A DNA stretch of 13,264 bases from an uncultured Anaerolineae bacterium (GTDB taxonomy: Bacteria; Chloroflexota; Anaerolineae; Anaerolineales; UBA4823), in the NCBI GenBank assembly GCA_937129505.1, contig CAKZNJ010000486.1, forward strand, positions 1 through 13,264, read 5' to 3'. Positions 1-7,951 of this stretch are shown here, piece after piece. The position numbers and the translations under genes are program-made. Below the pieces are notes generated by a model. That model was not told the DNA's origin, searched no databases, and saw only the letters and a list, made by a program, of their open reading frames with translations. Each line of letters begins with the position of its first letter. Position 1 is the first letter of the stretch.

Positions 1-38
1 ATTTTGTATTTCTCTACCCCCTCGAACAATGATGTCAG

Positions 39-69
39 GAGTAGGAGCGCCAGCGGCTGAGAAATCTTA
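39..69. repeat. Interspersed repeat copy, half of the 8.3-kb palindrome
   Basis: The stretch begins GAGTAGGAGCGC and ends GAAATCTTA. It closely matches the reverse complement of about 8342-8371, one arm of the palindromic element at 8178-8492 (GAGTAGGAGCGC shared exactly, then AGCGNCTG and an AATCTT end). It lies in non-coding DNA upstream of dcd. The match was made by eye. I infer a dispersed intergenic repeat family, but cannot count copies genome-wide. Confidence 0.55.
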
Positions 70-112
70 AAGATGTCTAGTATGATATAAAAATAGGGCA
101 CAGCAGGCCGAT

Positions 113-168
113 CCTGTCTCACTCACTTCATTCGACATGACATTAGGCGAGTCACATTGTTCGACAGG
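113..168 (-). repeat. Second interspersed repeat copy upstream of dcd
   Basis: Read on the - strand, this stretch begins CCTGTCGAAC and then shows GTGAC and TGTCATGTCGA in order. The same words occur in the same order at 8151-8185 (CCTGTCGAAC, GTGAC, TGTCATTTCGA). The ends are also inverted on themselves: CCTGTC at 113-118 and GACAGG at 163-168. It resembles the short GTCATTTCGA-type intergenic repeats common in some bacterial genomes. Its function is unknown. Confidence 0.5.
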
Positions 169-273
169 AAACGGCAGGGCTGCATTCAACAGAAATAAAA
201 CTTCCCCTTGGTTGGTTTTATTTTCAAGTCAGAATTCCTCGCGCCAAAAACTGGAAGCTTCTTTCAAAACAGG

Positions 274-279
274 TATAAT
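274..279 (+). promoter_or_regulatory. Candidate -10 box for the dcd operon
   Basis: A perfect TATAAT lies 37 nt before the dcd start codon and would place the transcript start near 286, giving a leader of about 30 nt. No good -35 is visible at the usual spacing; the best candidate around 251-257 is poor. The box is therefore suggestive only. Confidence 0.4.
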
Positions 280-316
280 ACGGCGAGTTAATACCGTTTT
301 GTCTGTGGAGGTGGCT

Positions 317-871
317 ATGGGGCTAAAGCCCGATCATTGGATTCGCAAAATGGTGCAAGAATATCACATGATTGAACCGTTTGCTGAAAATCAGGTGCGA
401 GATGGGGTGATCTCTTACGGGGTTTCCTCCTATGGATACGACATCCGCGTGGCTGATGAATTCAAAATTTTCACCAATGTGTTCTCGGCAGTGGTGGACC
501 CCAAGCACTTTGATCCGAAGTCAATGGTGGATTACAAAGGGGGGGTGTGCATTATTCCGCCCAACTCTTTTGCGTTGGCTCGCACCGTGGAATACTTCCG
601 CATCCCCCGGCGGGTGCTGACGATCTGTGTCGGCAAAAGCACCTACGCTCGCTGCGGCATCATTGTCAATGTGACACCTTTTGAACCCGAATGGGAGGGC
701 TTTGTCACCCTCGAAATTTCCAATACCACCCCGCTACCGGCTAAAATCTATGCCAACGAGGGCATCGCTCAGGTTTTGTTCTTTGAAGCAGACGAAGAGT
801 GTGAAACTTCGTATGCGGATAAGAAGGGGAAATACCAAAAACAACAATCCATCGTCCTGCCCAAGCTATAG
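317..871 (+). CDS. dcd: dCTP deaminase
   Basis: Cytosolic enzyme of pyrimidine deoxynucleotide synthesis that hydrolytically deaminates dCTP to dUTP, the precursor of dUMP and dTTP. Some members also release pyrophosphate to give dUMP directly; the sequence alone does not settle which type this is. The 184-aa product shows the trimeric dUTPase/Dcd fold motifs: GVSSYGYDIRV at about residues 35-45, PPNSFALART at 81-90, GKSTYARCG at 106-114 with Ser108 and Arg112, and TLEISNTTPLP at 131-141 with Glu133. These match the catalytic Ser/Arg/Glu of characterised Dcd enzymes. The frame is open back to 137, but I chose ATG 317 because GGAGGTGG at 307-314 precedes it and Dcd homology begins at MGLKPDHWIR. 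The length matches the roughly 184-aa Dcd class rather than the 193-aa E. coli enzyme. It is probably co-transcribed with the next gene. Confidence 0.96.
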   Translation: MGLKPDHWIRKMVQEYHMIEPFAENQVRDGVISYGVSSYGYDIRVADEFKIFTNVFSAVVDPKHFDPKSMVDYKGGVCIIPPNSFALARTVEYFRIPRRVLTICVGKSTYARCGIIVNVTPFEPEWEGFVTLEISNTTPLPAKIYANEGIAQVLFFEADEECETSYADKKGKYQKQQSIVLPKL

Positions 872-880
872 GAGAGGATC

Positions 881-2035
881 ATGAATGTCTTTGGAAAATC
901 GAATGTGGCAGAATTTTTGGGGGATTTCGTGGTCTATCGCAATCTTATCCCGATGGACAAACGCTTACCCACCTTAAGCCAACTGCGCTCCAAGCTGAAT
1001 TTGCCTGCGAACCAAATCCCCCGCAAACATGAATTATCCTACGCGCAGGTAATCGTGGAACTACTCCAAGAGGCGCGACAGCTCGACGGTACTAAGGCGC
1101 AAATCAAACGCCTGGTTTTCATCGGCGACACCCGCATGAGCGATGGAGGAGCGTTCGATAATATCTGCCAAGCAGCCGGTTGGGAAGGGATTATCTTTAT
1201 CGGCTCAGAAAACTCGCAGCCATTTGAGTTTGAGAGCGTGCAAACCGCTGGTGGCCAAAGCATGGTGCTGTCCAATCGTTGGTCGGCGCTCAACGAAAGC
1301 GAAGATTATAACCTGCGGCGCTACTGTGCCGTGCGCGGTTTCCCCATTGATGAGTCAACGGCGGTTATTGTGGATTTGGATAAGACAGCGATAGGAGCGC
1401 GCGGGCGCAATTCCCACGTGATTGATCAAGCCCGCGTGGAGGCAGTACGGCAGACGGTTGAGTCTCTGCTTGGTGAGGTGTTTAATCTGCAAAGCTTCCT
1501 CGATTCGTACAATCAGCTTAACCATCCTGAATTTCACCCCTTTACTGCCGACAACCAAGATTACTTAGCCTATATCTGTCTGATTCTGGGCAGCGGTTTA
1601 TATGACACCGAGAAGGTCATCCAAGAAGTTCGGGGCAAGCGGTTGTTGAACTTTCGCCAGTTTATCGATCAGGTTGAAACGCACAAAGCGCAACTTGCCC
1701 CCTCTTTACAAGCCATTCATGAGGCAATTTATGCGAATGTCTGCGCTGGTGACCCAACACCTTTCAAGGCATTCCGTTATAACGAATATCAAAACACCGT
1801 TCATCGCATGGGTTTTTTGCCCGATTCGACCCCTCTGAATGTCCTGTTACGCGACGAGATTGTCATCACCCACGAAGTGCGCGCCTTAGCGTTGGACTGG
1901 AAGCAACAGGGAGCGTTGCTTTTCGGGTTGTCAGATAAACCGGATGAAGCTTCGGTGCCCACTGAGGAGCTTGCCCATCAGGGTTATCAGCCCTTGCACC
2001 GCACGGTGACCCACGTCGTGGGTATGCCGAAGTAG
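881..2035 (+). CDS. Uncharacterised protein with HAD-like motifs in unusual order
   Basis: I do not recognise this 384-aa protein as a named family. It starts at ATG 881, with GGAGAGG at 871-877 overlapping the dcd stop, so it almost certainly shares an operon with dcd. There is no signal peptide or clear membrane segment, so it is probably cytosolic. Three segments resemble haloacid dehalogenase (HAD) phosphatase motifs. VIVDLDKTAIG at 162-172 looks like motif I, with Asp165 as nucleophile and Asp167. LLFGLSDKPDEA at 346-357 looks like motif II, with Ser351. IGDTRMSDGGAF at 81-92 looks like motif IV (GDxxxxD). In ordinary HAD proteins motif IV follows I and II; here it comes first. About 170 residues, mostly predicted helical by eye, lie between the motif-I and motif-II candidates, where a cap domain would sit. 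The HAD assignment is inference and any substrate is unknown. A nucleotide-related role is only hinted at by dcd. Confidence 0.85.
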   Translation: MNVFGKSNVAEFLGDFVVYRNLIPMDKRLPTLSQLRSKLNLPANQIPRKHELSYAQVIVELLQEARQLDGTKAQIKRLVFIGDTRMSDGGAFDNICQAAGWEGIIFIGSENSQPFEFESVQTAGGQSMVLSNRWSALNESEDYNLRRYCAVRGFPIDESTAVIVDLDKTAIGARGRNSHVIDQARVEAVRQTVESLLGEVFNLQSFLDSYNQLNHPEFHPFTADNQDYLAYICLILGSGLYDTEKVIQEVRGKRLLNFRQFIDQVETHKAQLAPSLQAIHEAIYANVCAGDPTPFKAFRYNEYQNTVHRMGFLPDSTPLNVLLRDEIVITHEVRALALDWKQQGALLFGLSDKPDEASVPTEELAHQGYQPLHRTVTHVVGMPK

Positions 2036-2060
2036 AGCGGTTCTCAGTTTTCTCTCTTAG

Positions 2061-2080
2061 AAAAGGGGCGGCACAGCCGC
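2061..2080 (-). terminator. Weak candidate terminator downstream of thrC
   Basis: Read on the - strand, a GC-only 5-bp hairpin (GCGGC, loop TGT, GCCGC) is followed by CCC and then TTTT. It lies about 130 nt beyond the thrC stop. The stem is short and the T-tract is offset, so this could be chance. It is the only terminator-like structure I see for thrC. Confidence 0.25.
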
Positions 2081-2146
2081 GCTACCCGTCAGATCGATTC
2101 GCTTCGGCGCGTTGCCAGACTAGCGTTACCTTTGGGTGCTTATTCC

Positions 2147-2188
2147 AACTTGCAAATTAGCCACTGCAATGATGAGACTTTGCAAGTT
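2147..2188. repeat. 10-bp inverted repeat in the convergent gap
   Basis: AACTTGCAAA (2147-2156) is repeated exactly in inverted form as TTTGCAAGTT (2179-2188), with a 22-nt loop. It lies between the converging HAD-like gene and thrC. There is no T-run on either side, so it is not a classical intrinsic terminator. It could still slow polymerase from either direction or be a protein-binding site. Confidence 0.4.
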
Positions 2189-2208
2189 CCTCGAGTGCCG
2201 TCTCAGAG

Positions 2209-3264
2209 CTACGGGGTCAAAATGGCTTCTTCAAGAGTGGCGAGATCCACGGCTAATAATTGAGGGGCTGGCATAGACTTTACCACGATGTCAGGGTCTT
2301 TTAGCCCATGTCCCGTACAGATTGCCACGATGCGTTTTCCTTTGGGTTGAATCCGCCCTGCTGCCACCTCAGAAGCGAAGCCAGCGAGGCCAGCTGCCGA
2401 AGCCGGCTCGACCCATACCCCTTCACATGCCAGCGTTTTTTGCATGGCGAGAATTTGTTCATCGCTGACGGCGATGATCCGCCCGCCCGATTCTTCTGCG
2501 GCTTGGAGGGCTTGCTCGCCGCGCGCTGGGCGCCCAATGCGGATCGCCGTGGCAACGGTCTCAGGATGGTCAACAGCATGGCCAAGCACCAACGGCGCCG
2601 CCCCGCTTGCTTGCACCCCTAACACGTGGGGCAAACCGCTTTGGTTCACCTGATCATATTGACGAAAACCCATCCAGTAAGAAGTGATGTTACCGGCATT
2701 CCCAACCGGCAGACACAACCAGTCTGGCGCTTCACCCAGCGCATCGCAGATTTCAAACGCTGCCGTCTTTTGACCTTCAAGCCGATACGGATTGAGCGAA
2801 TTAACCAAAGCGATGGGATGACGTTGACAGATTTCTACCACGAGATGCAGGGCATCGTCAAATGAGCCCTCAATTTGAATCACTTGGGCACCGTAAGCCA
2901 CCGCCCCAGCGAGCTTGCCGGCAGCAACTTTCCCTTGGGGGATCAAGACCACGGCCCTTAAGCCGGCGCGCGCAGCGTAGGCAGCCGCCGAAGCAGCTGT
3001 GTTGCCTGTCGAGGCACAAATGACCGTCTTCGCCCCGCGGCCGACTGCCTCGCTAATAGCAGCTGTCATGCCCCGATCCTTGAAAGAGCCGGTAGGATTC
3101 AGCCCCTCATACTTGACATAAAGTTCAAACTTGCCCCCCAATTGTTCTGCCAAACGGGGCATCGGGATCAGCGGGGTGTTGCCTTCAGAGAGGGTGACGA
3201 TCTGGGTGTGGGAAGGGAGATCTAAAAACGAGCGATAACGATGCAGTAAAGGCTGTGTTGACAT
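2209..3264 (-). CDS. thrC: Threonine synthase
   Basis: PLP-dependent (fold type II) enzyme that converts O-phospho-L-homoserine to L-threonine and phosphate, the last step of threonine synthesis in the cytosol. The 351-aa product is the compact form, about the length of thermophile ThrC and much shorter than the E. coli/yeast class. Key segments are SEGNTPLIP at 26-34, NPTGSFKDRGM at 56-66 with Lys62 as the Schiff-base lysine, ASTGNTAASAAAYA near residue 85 (substrate and cofactor binding), PVGNAGNITSYW (PLP phosphate loop) and EPASAAGLAG near the C-terminus. It starts at ATG 3264; a loose AGGAAG lies 12 nt upstream, somewhat far for a ribosome-binding site. It follows rpoC on the same strand, but a strong terminator lies between, so it probably has its own promoter. 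A related PLP enzyme such as threonine dehydratase is less likely given the GNT and GNAGN motifs. Confidence 0.94.
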   Translation of the reverse strand: MSTQPLLHRYRSFLDLPSHTQIVTLSEGNTPLIPMPRLAEQLGGKFELYVKYEGLNPTGSFKDRGMTAAISEAVGRGAKTVICASTGNTAASAAAYAARAGLRAVVLIPQGKVAAGKLAGAVAYGAQVIQIEGSFDDALHLVVEICQRHPIALVNSLNPYRLEGQKTAAFEICDALGEAPDWLCLPVGNAGNITSYWMGFRQYDQVNQSGLPHVLGVQASGAAPLVLGHAVDHPETVATAIRIGRPARGEQALQAAEESGGRIIAVSDEQILAMQKTLACEGVWVEPASAAGLAGFASEVAAGRIQPKGKRIVAICTGHGLKDPDIVVKSMPAPQLLAVDLATLEEAILTP

Positions 3265-3294
3265 GTCTTAATCATACTTCCTAAAAGGGATTTT

Positions 3295-3310
3295 TTCCAG
3301 TTATCTGGAA
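3295..3310. repeat. Short inverted repeat upstream of thrC
   Basis: TTCCAG (3295-3300), a TTAT loop and CTGGAA (3305-3310) form a 6-bp palindrome about 30 nt upstream of the thrC start. The T-run flanks the wrong side for termination in either direction. An operator or leader hairpin for thrC is possible but unproven. Confidence 0.3.
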
Positions 3311-3360
3311 CACTTCTCTCCTACTCCCTTTTGAACCGCCGATCGACATCCTTGGAAAGA

Positions 3361-3397
3361 ACAAAAAAGCAGGCCGAAATTGCCTTCGACCTGCTTT
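3361..3397 (-). terminator. Intrinsic terminator of rpoC
   Basis: On the - strand a 13-bp stem (AAAGCAGGTCGAA pairing with TTCGGCCTGCTTT, one G-T wobble) with a 6-nt loop is followed directly by a T-rich tract. In + coordinates the arms are 3366-3378 and 3385-3397. It begins 19 nt past the rpoC stop codon and fits a rho-independent terminator that separates rpoC from thrC. Confidence 0.88.
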
Positions 3398-3416
3398 GTG
3401 CCAAAGGGTTGAAAGA

Positions 3417-6400
3417 TCAGTCAATATATGAACTGATAAAATCCGGCCTCGCTTCTGGACGTCGCTCACCGCCATCGCCGCGATATTGATCGTCAAAATA
3501 AACCTGCTGGTCGGCGTCAAAGCGGCCACGCTCAAAGCCGGTTCCGGCTGGGATTAGCTTACCGATGATCACATTCTCCTTCAACCCGTATAGCGGGTCC
3601 TTGGCGGCTGCAATGGCAGCTCCCGCCAGCACTTTGATGGTGTGTTGGAAGGAAGAGGCGGAAAGGAAGGAATCGGTGCTGAGCGAGGCTTTGGTGATTC
3701 CAAGCAAGACATCTATCGAACGGGCGATGCGTTTACCCTGTGCCAAAAGTTCCTCATTCTTGCGTTTCAATTCCAGGCGATCCACCAAATCACCGGGCAG
3801 GTAGTCGCTATCGCCTGGGCGGATGATTTGCACGCGAGACATCATCTTGCGGATGATGACTTCAAAGTGCTTGTCGTTGATGTTCTGCCCCTGCGAGCGA
3901 TATACTTTTTGTACTTCCGAGAGCAGGTACATCTGACAGGCTTCGCGCCCTTGGATTCTCAGGATGCGATGGGGGTTGAGAGAGCCTTCGGTCAACGCTT
4001 GACCTGGCTCAACGCGGTCACCATCCTTGACCAGCAACCGCGCTGTGCTCGGGATTTCATAAGCCACGTCTTCGGTGACTTCGCGGGAGACAATCACGCG
4101 GTGGTTCTCAATGCGCACCCTGCCGTGGTTCTGGGCGACAATTGTGGTATCTTCATTGGCATAAGCGATGATGTCCCCTTGACTCACTTCACCGCCATCC
4201 TCAACAGCGATCTTCCAATCTTCGGGGATGTCATACGGCTCTTCAATGAGTTGTGAATTACGGACATGCACCTCACGCAGATCGCTGTATCGATCGGACT
4301 GGATGATGGAAACCACGCCGGCGATTTCGGAGACGGTCGCTTCACCTTTGGGCTGACGGCGCGCTTCGAACAATTCTTCCACGCGGGGCAAACCGGTGGT
4401 GATGTCACCACCCGCAGCCACGCCACCCGTATGGAAGGTGCGCAGGGTGAGCTGCGTGCCCGGTTCACCGATGGATTGAGCAGCTACAATCCCCACCGCT
4501 GTGCCTACTTCCACCATCTTCCCTCGCCCCAAATCTAAACCGTAACACATGGCGCAAACCCCGTGGAGTAACTCACAGGTGAGCGCGGAGCGCACTTTGA
4601 CTTCTTGAATATTGGAAGCAACAATACGGCGCACGATGGGATGGTCAAGCAGGTCATCGCGCTCGGCTAAAACTTCGCCGGTATCCGGATCTACGATGCG
4701 TTCAGCAGCGATCCGCCCGAACAAACGGGTGCTCATCGACTGACCGGCAATATCATCGCTGCGGCGGATGTAAATCCCTTCTTGGGTTCCACAATCTTCG
4801 TCATTAATGATGACGTCTTGAGCAACATCAACCAAACGACGCGTTAGATACCCTGCATCAGCTGTACGCAGAGCGGTATCTGCTAACCCTTTACGAGCGC
4901 CGTGCGTGGAAATAAAGTATTCCAGTGCAGTGAGACCTTCGCGGAAGTTCGAGCGAATCGGCAGGGGGATAATGCGTCCCGAAGGATCTGCCATTAAGCC
5001 GCGCATCCCAGCCAGTTGGGAGATGGGCCCGAAACCGCCCTTGGTTGCCCCAGAAATGGCCTGGGCAGCCAAGTTGCCATGGGGATCCATGTAAGCTTTC
5101 ACCGCCTCTGCCACTTGGGCGGTAGTCTGCTGCCAGATCTGGATCACCCGCTCGTTCTTTTCTTGTTCGGTGAGCAATCCCCGCCGATAGTCGCGCTCAA
5201 CCGCTTCCTGTTCTTGGAGGGCATTTTCGATGATAGTCGGCTTTTCAGGCGGGATGGTAATATCCGAAACAGCCAAGGTGTACCCAGAACGCGTGGCATA
5301 CTTGAAACCGATATCCTTAATGGCATCGGCGACTTCAGGGGTCATCTCTTCACCGCATACTTCATAAAGCTCGGCGATCAGGTCTTTAATGCCGCCCTTG
5401 TCCAGTTCGCGATTGACAAACTGCATGGTAGGAGGCAGCACCCGATTCAACAAGACCCGGCCAGCGGTCGTTTCTACCAAACGGGTTTGCGGCTGAGAGA
5501 GACGGTTGTCTTGATCGTCGTACCAGGTGGAAACCATGACTTTGATGCGGGCGTGCAGGTCGATTTGGTCTAGCTCGTAGGCAAGCTCGACTTCATCCAT
5601 ATCGGCAAAGATGCGCCTATCGCCTTTGTGCGGTTTGTTGTCCGTCTTAGATAAGTAATAAATGCCTAAGACCATATCCTTGGAGGGGCTGATGATGGGT
5701 TCGCCGTCGGCGGGTTTCAACAGGTTGCGCGAAGAGAGCATCAATTGACGCGCTTCCCAGACGGCCTTCTGGGAAAGCGGCACGTGAACTGCCATCTGGT
5801 CGCCATCAAAGTCGGCGTTGAAAGCAGTGGTCACCAGCGGATGCAATTGAATCGCGCTCCCCTCAATCAGCACCGGTTCAAAAGCTTGAATGCCCAAGCG
5901 GTGCAGGGTCGGGGCGCGGTTGAGCAGGACGGGTCGCTCGCGAATCACTTCCTCAAGCACTTCCCATACTTCGGGGCGGTTGCGTTCAATAAAGCGCTTT
6001 GCGCCTCTGACGTTGGCTGCGTAGCCGTGAGAGACCAGCCGAGCGACCACAAAAGGACGATAGAGCTCGAGAGCCATGGTCTTGGGCAAACCACATTGAT
6101 ACAACTTAAGATTAGGACCGACAACGATCACGGAGCGGCCCGAGTAATCCACCCGCTTCCCGAGCAAGTTGCGGCGGAAGCGGCCTTTTTTGCCTTTTAG
6201 CATATCGCTGAGCGATTTCAGCTCCCGCCGCCCGCGCCGCGAAAGCGCTTTACCGCGTTGAGAGTTGTCGATCAGCGAATCGACAGCTTCTTGTAACATG
6301 CGTTTTTCATTGCGCACGATGACATCCGGCGCGCCCAATTCCAACAAGCGCTTCAAGCGATTATTGCGATTGATCACCCGCCGATAGAGATCGTTTAAGT

Positions 6401-7691
6401 CGGATGTGGCAAACCGCCCTCCATCCAACTGAACCATCGGCCGCAGATCCGGCGGAATAACCGGCAGAACGGTGAGAATCATCCACTCTGGACGATTGCC
6501 TGAACGGCGGAATGCCTCGACCACTTTCAGGCGGCGGGTGGCTTTGCGTCGCTTTTGCTTGCTCTTGGAAGTGCGCACCTCTGTCCATAGTTCTTCGGCA
6601 AGTTTATCTAAATCCATGCGCCGCAAGATGTCATAAAAGGCTTCGGCGCCCATGTCGGCGCGAAAGACCTGTCCCCAACGCGACTTAAGCTCGCGATAGC
6701 GCGCCTCCCCCATAAAGGTCAGCGGGCGCAGTTCCATCAGCTCGTCGCGCAGACGGCTGTTTTCATCGCGGGCTACGACCGCTTGATCCTCAAGCTGGCT
6801 GCGCAACTCTTCCATGCTCAAGTCTGCTTCGGCGCGCTTGCGCTCGGTTTCGGCAGCGATGTGGTCGAGTTCGAACTGCTTTTGCTCCTTGAGTTCGCTT
6901 TCCAGCTCTTCCAGTCGCCCCTTGACCACATTCTGTACTTTGGAAAGATGAGCATTGCCGATGATCTCCCCGCTTTCCACGATGACGATCTCGCTGTCGG
7001 GGAAATGGATGGCAGATTTGGCAGGGTTGCCAAGTTGCTCTTTTAGGCTGATTTCGAGGCGTTGCCCGGCTTTGATAATTGGGTCAAGTTTTTCCGCCAG
7101 AAGTTCCTCGAAGTGCGCTTCGAGTCGCTGTTTGCGTTCATGGAGTTCCCTCAGCTCTCGATCGCGCTCTGCTTTGATCTCCGCAATTTGCTGGTTGATG
7201 CGGGCGGCTTGCTCCCGTTCCGCCTGAGTGATCTTATCTTCTAAGCGGGCGAGGGCTTTCTTGCGCGCCTCTTCATCGACGTAGGTAACCACATACTGGG
7301 CGAAATAGAGAACCCGGTCGAGGTTACGGCGGGAAATATCCAACAAGAGACCCAAGTAGGAGGGGATGCGGCGGGTGTACCAGACGTGTGCCACCGGGGC
7401 GGCTAGTTCGATGTGCCCCATCCGCTCGCGGCGGACGGAGGAGCGAGTCACCTCAACACCGCATTTATCGCAGACAATACCTTTATAACGAACATTTTTA
7501 TATTTACCGCAGTAACATTGCCAATCCCGAGTCGGACCGAAGATGGCTTCGCAAAACAAGCCATCTTTTTCGGGACGCAATCGCCGATAGTTGATCGTTT
7601 CGGGTTTTAGCACCTCTCCGTAAGACCAACTTCGGATGGTTTCCGGAGATGCTAAACTGATCTTTAATGCTTTGAGACCCTTTGCTTCCAC
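3417..7691 (-). CDS. rpoC: DNA-directed RNA polymerase subunit beta'
   Basis: Largest subunit of RNA polymerase, carrying the catalytic Mg-binding loop NADFDGDQM at residues 625-633 (Asp627, Asp629, Asp631). Other marks are the N-terminal zinc ribbon Cys59, Cys61, Cys74, Cys77; the bridge-helix and trigger-loop region with QSIGEPGTQLTLRTFHTGG; and the second zinc site, with one Cys in EDCGTQEG and three in TCELLHGVCAMCYG. The trigger loop runs straight into GDITTGLPRVEELFEAR, so the roughly 190-aa E. coli SI3 insert is absent. Instead, residues about 140-345 hold an extra block: a charged coiled-coil segment (about 143-205), a beta-rich stretch (205-250) and a second charged helical stretch (258-320). 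Total length is 1,424 aa. The GTG start at 7691 is preceded by AGGAGG (+ strand 7698-7703) with a 6-nt spacer, a strong site. It is expressed from its own promoter, not behind rpoB, and ends at a good terminator. Confidence 0.99.
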   Translation of the reverse strand: MEAKGLKALKISLASPETIRSWSYGEVLKPETINYRRLRPEKDGLFCEAIFGPTRDWQCYCGKYKNVRYKGIVCDKCGVEVTRSSVRRERMGHIELAAPVAHVWYTRRIPSYLGLLLDISRRNLDRVLYFAQYVVTYVDEEARKKALARLEDKITQAEREQAARINQQIAEIKAERDRELRELHERKQRLEAHFEELLAEKLDPIIKAGQRLEISLKEQLGNPAKSAIHFPDSEIVIVESGEIIGNAHLSKVQNVVKGRLEELESELKEQKQFELDHIAAETERKRAEADLSMEELRSQLEDQAVVARDENSRLRDELMELRPLTFMGEARYRELKSRWGQVFRADMGAEAFYDILRRMDLDKLAEELWTEVRTSKSKQKRRKATRRLKVVEAFRRSGNRPEWMILTVLPVIPPDLRPMVQLDGGRFATSDLNDLYRRVINRNNRLKRLLELGAPDVIVRNEKRMLQEAVDSLIDNSQRGKALSRRGRRELKSLSDMLKGKKGRFRRNLLGKRVDYSGRSVIVVGPNLKLYQCGLPKTMALELYRPFVVARLVSHGYAANVRGAKRFIERNRPEVWEVLEEVIRERPVLLNRAPTLHRLGIQAFEPVLIEGSAIQLHPLVTTAFNADFDGDQMAVHVPLSQKAVWEARQLMLSSRNLLKPADGEPIISPSKDMVLGIYYLSKTDNKPHKGDRRIFADMDEVELAYELDQIDLHARIKVMVSTWYDDQDNRLSQPQTRLVETTAGRVLLNRVLPPTMQFVNRELDKGGIKDLIAELYEVCGEEMTPEVADAIKDIGFKYATRSGYTLAVSDITIPPEKPTIIENALQEQEAVERDYRRGLLTEQEKNERVIQIWQQTTAQVAEAVKAYMDPHGNLAAQAISGATKGGFGPISQLAGMRGLMADPSGRIIPLPIRSNFREGLTALEYFISTHGARKGLADTALRTADAGYLTRRLVDVAQDVIINDEDCGTQEGIYIRRSDDIAGQSMSTRLFGRIAAERIVDPDTGEVLAERDDLLDHPIVRRIVASNIQEVKVRSALTCELLHGVCAMCYGLDLGRGKMVEVGTAVGIVAAQSIGEPGTQLTLRTFHTGGVAAGGDITTGLPRVEELFEARRQPKGEATVSEIAGVVSIIQSDRYSDLREVHVRNSQLIEEPYDIPEDWKIAVEDGGEVSQGDIIAYANEDTTIVAQNHGRVRIENHRVIVSREVTEDVAYEIPSTARLLVKDGDRVEPGQALTEGSLNPHRILRIQGREACQMYLLSEVQKVYRSQGQNINDKHFEVIIRKMMSRVQIIRPGDSDYLPGDLVDRLELKRKNEELLAQGKRIARSIDVLLGITKASLSTDSFLSASSFQHTIKVLAGAAIAAAKDPLYGLKENVIIGKLIPAGTGFERGRFDADQQVYFDDQYRGDGGERRPEARPDFISSYID

Positions 7692-7945
7692 TCAATGCCT
7701 CCTAAATGCTTGCCATTTGGCAAATGTAAAAAACCGTTGCCTGCCCCAGCCTTGAAAGACTAGGTATCTGCTGTGTCGCCGATCCTTGGTTGTCAGGGGA
7801 CAGAGGTGGGGAAGTCATGACACCACTACCTGAGAAAACCTGTCCTTCAAAAACACTCATCGGTTGCAGAGACAAACAAAGACAAGCACTCGAGACCTCT
7901 TTCCTCAAGCGCTCATCTGATTTGTAAACAATTCGGCTAACACCC
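7692..7945 (-). promoter_or_regulatory. Long structured 5' leader of rpoC
   Basis: If transcription starts about 7 nt after the -10 box at 7952-7957, the rpoC mRNA has a leader of about 254 nt. Visible structures include GGACAG/CTGTCC arms (+ 7840-7845 and 7798-7803) enclosing further complementary bases, and a TTGCC/GGCAA hairpin at about 7709-7722, just upstream of the AGGAGG at 7698-7703. I recognise no known riboswitch or ribosomal-protein leader. A regulatory role is inference from length and structure. Confidence 0.4.
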
Positions 7946-7951
7946 GTTCAA

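Noticed and set aside
137..316. Upstream extension of the dcd reading frame
   Set aside because: The extra 60 residues have no Dcd homology, overlap a repeat and the TATAAT, and lack a ribosome-binding site. ATG 317 has GGAGGTGG directly upstream and starts the conserved sequence.
3642..4256. 204-aa open frame on the + strand inside rpoC
   Set aside because: It is antisense to highly conserved rpoC codons, has no recognisable motifs and lacks a good ribosome-binding site. It is a shadow frame.
5016..5573. 185-aa open frame on the + strand inside rpoC
   Set aside because: It is antisense to rpoC with no motif or translation signal. It is explained by the codon bias of the real gene.
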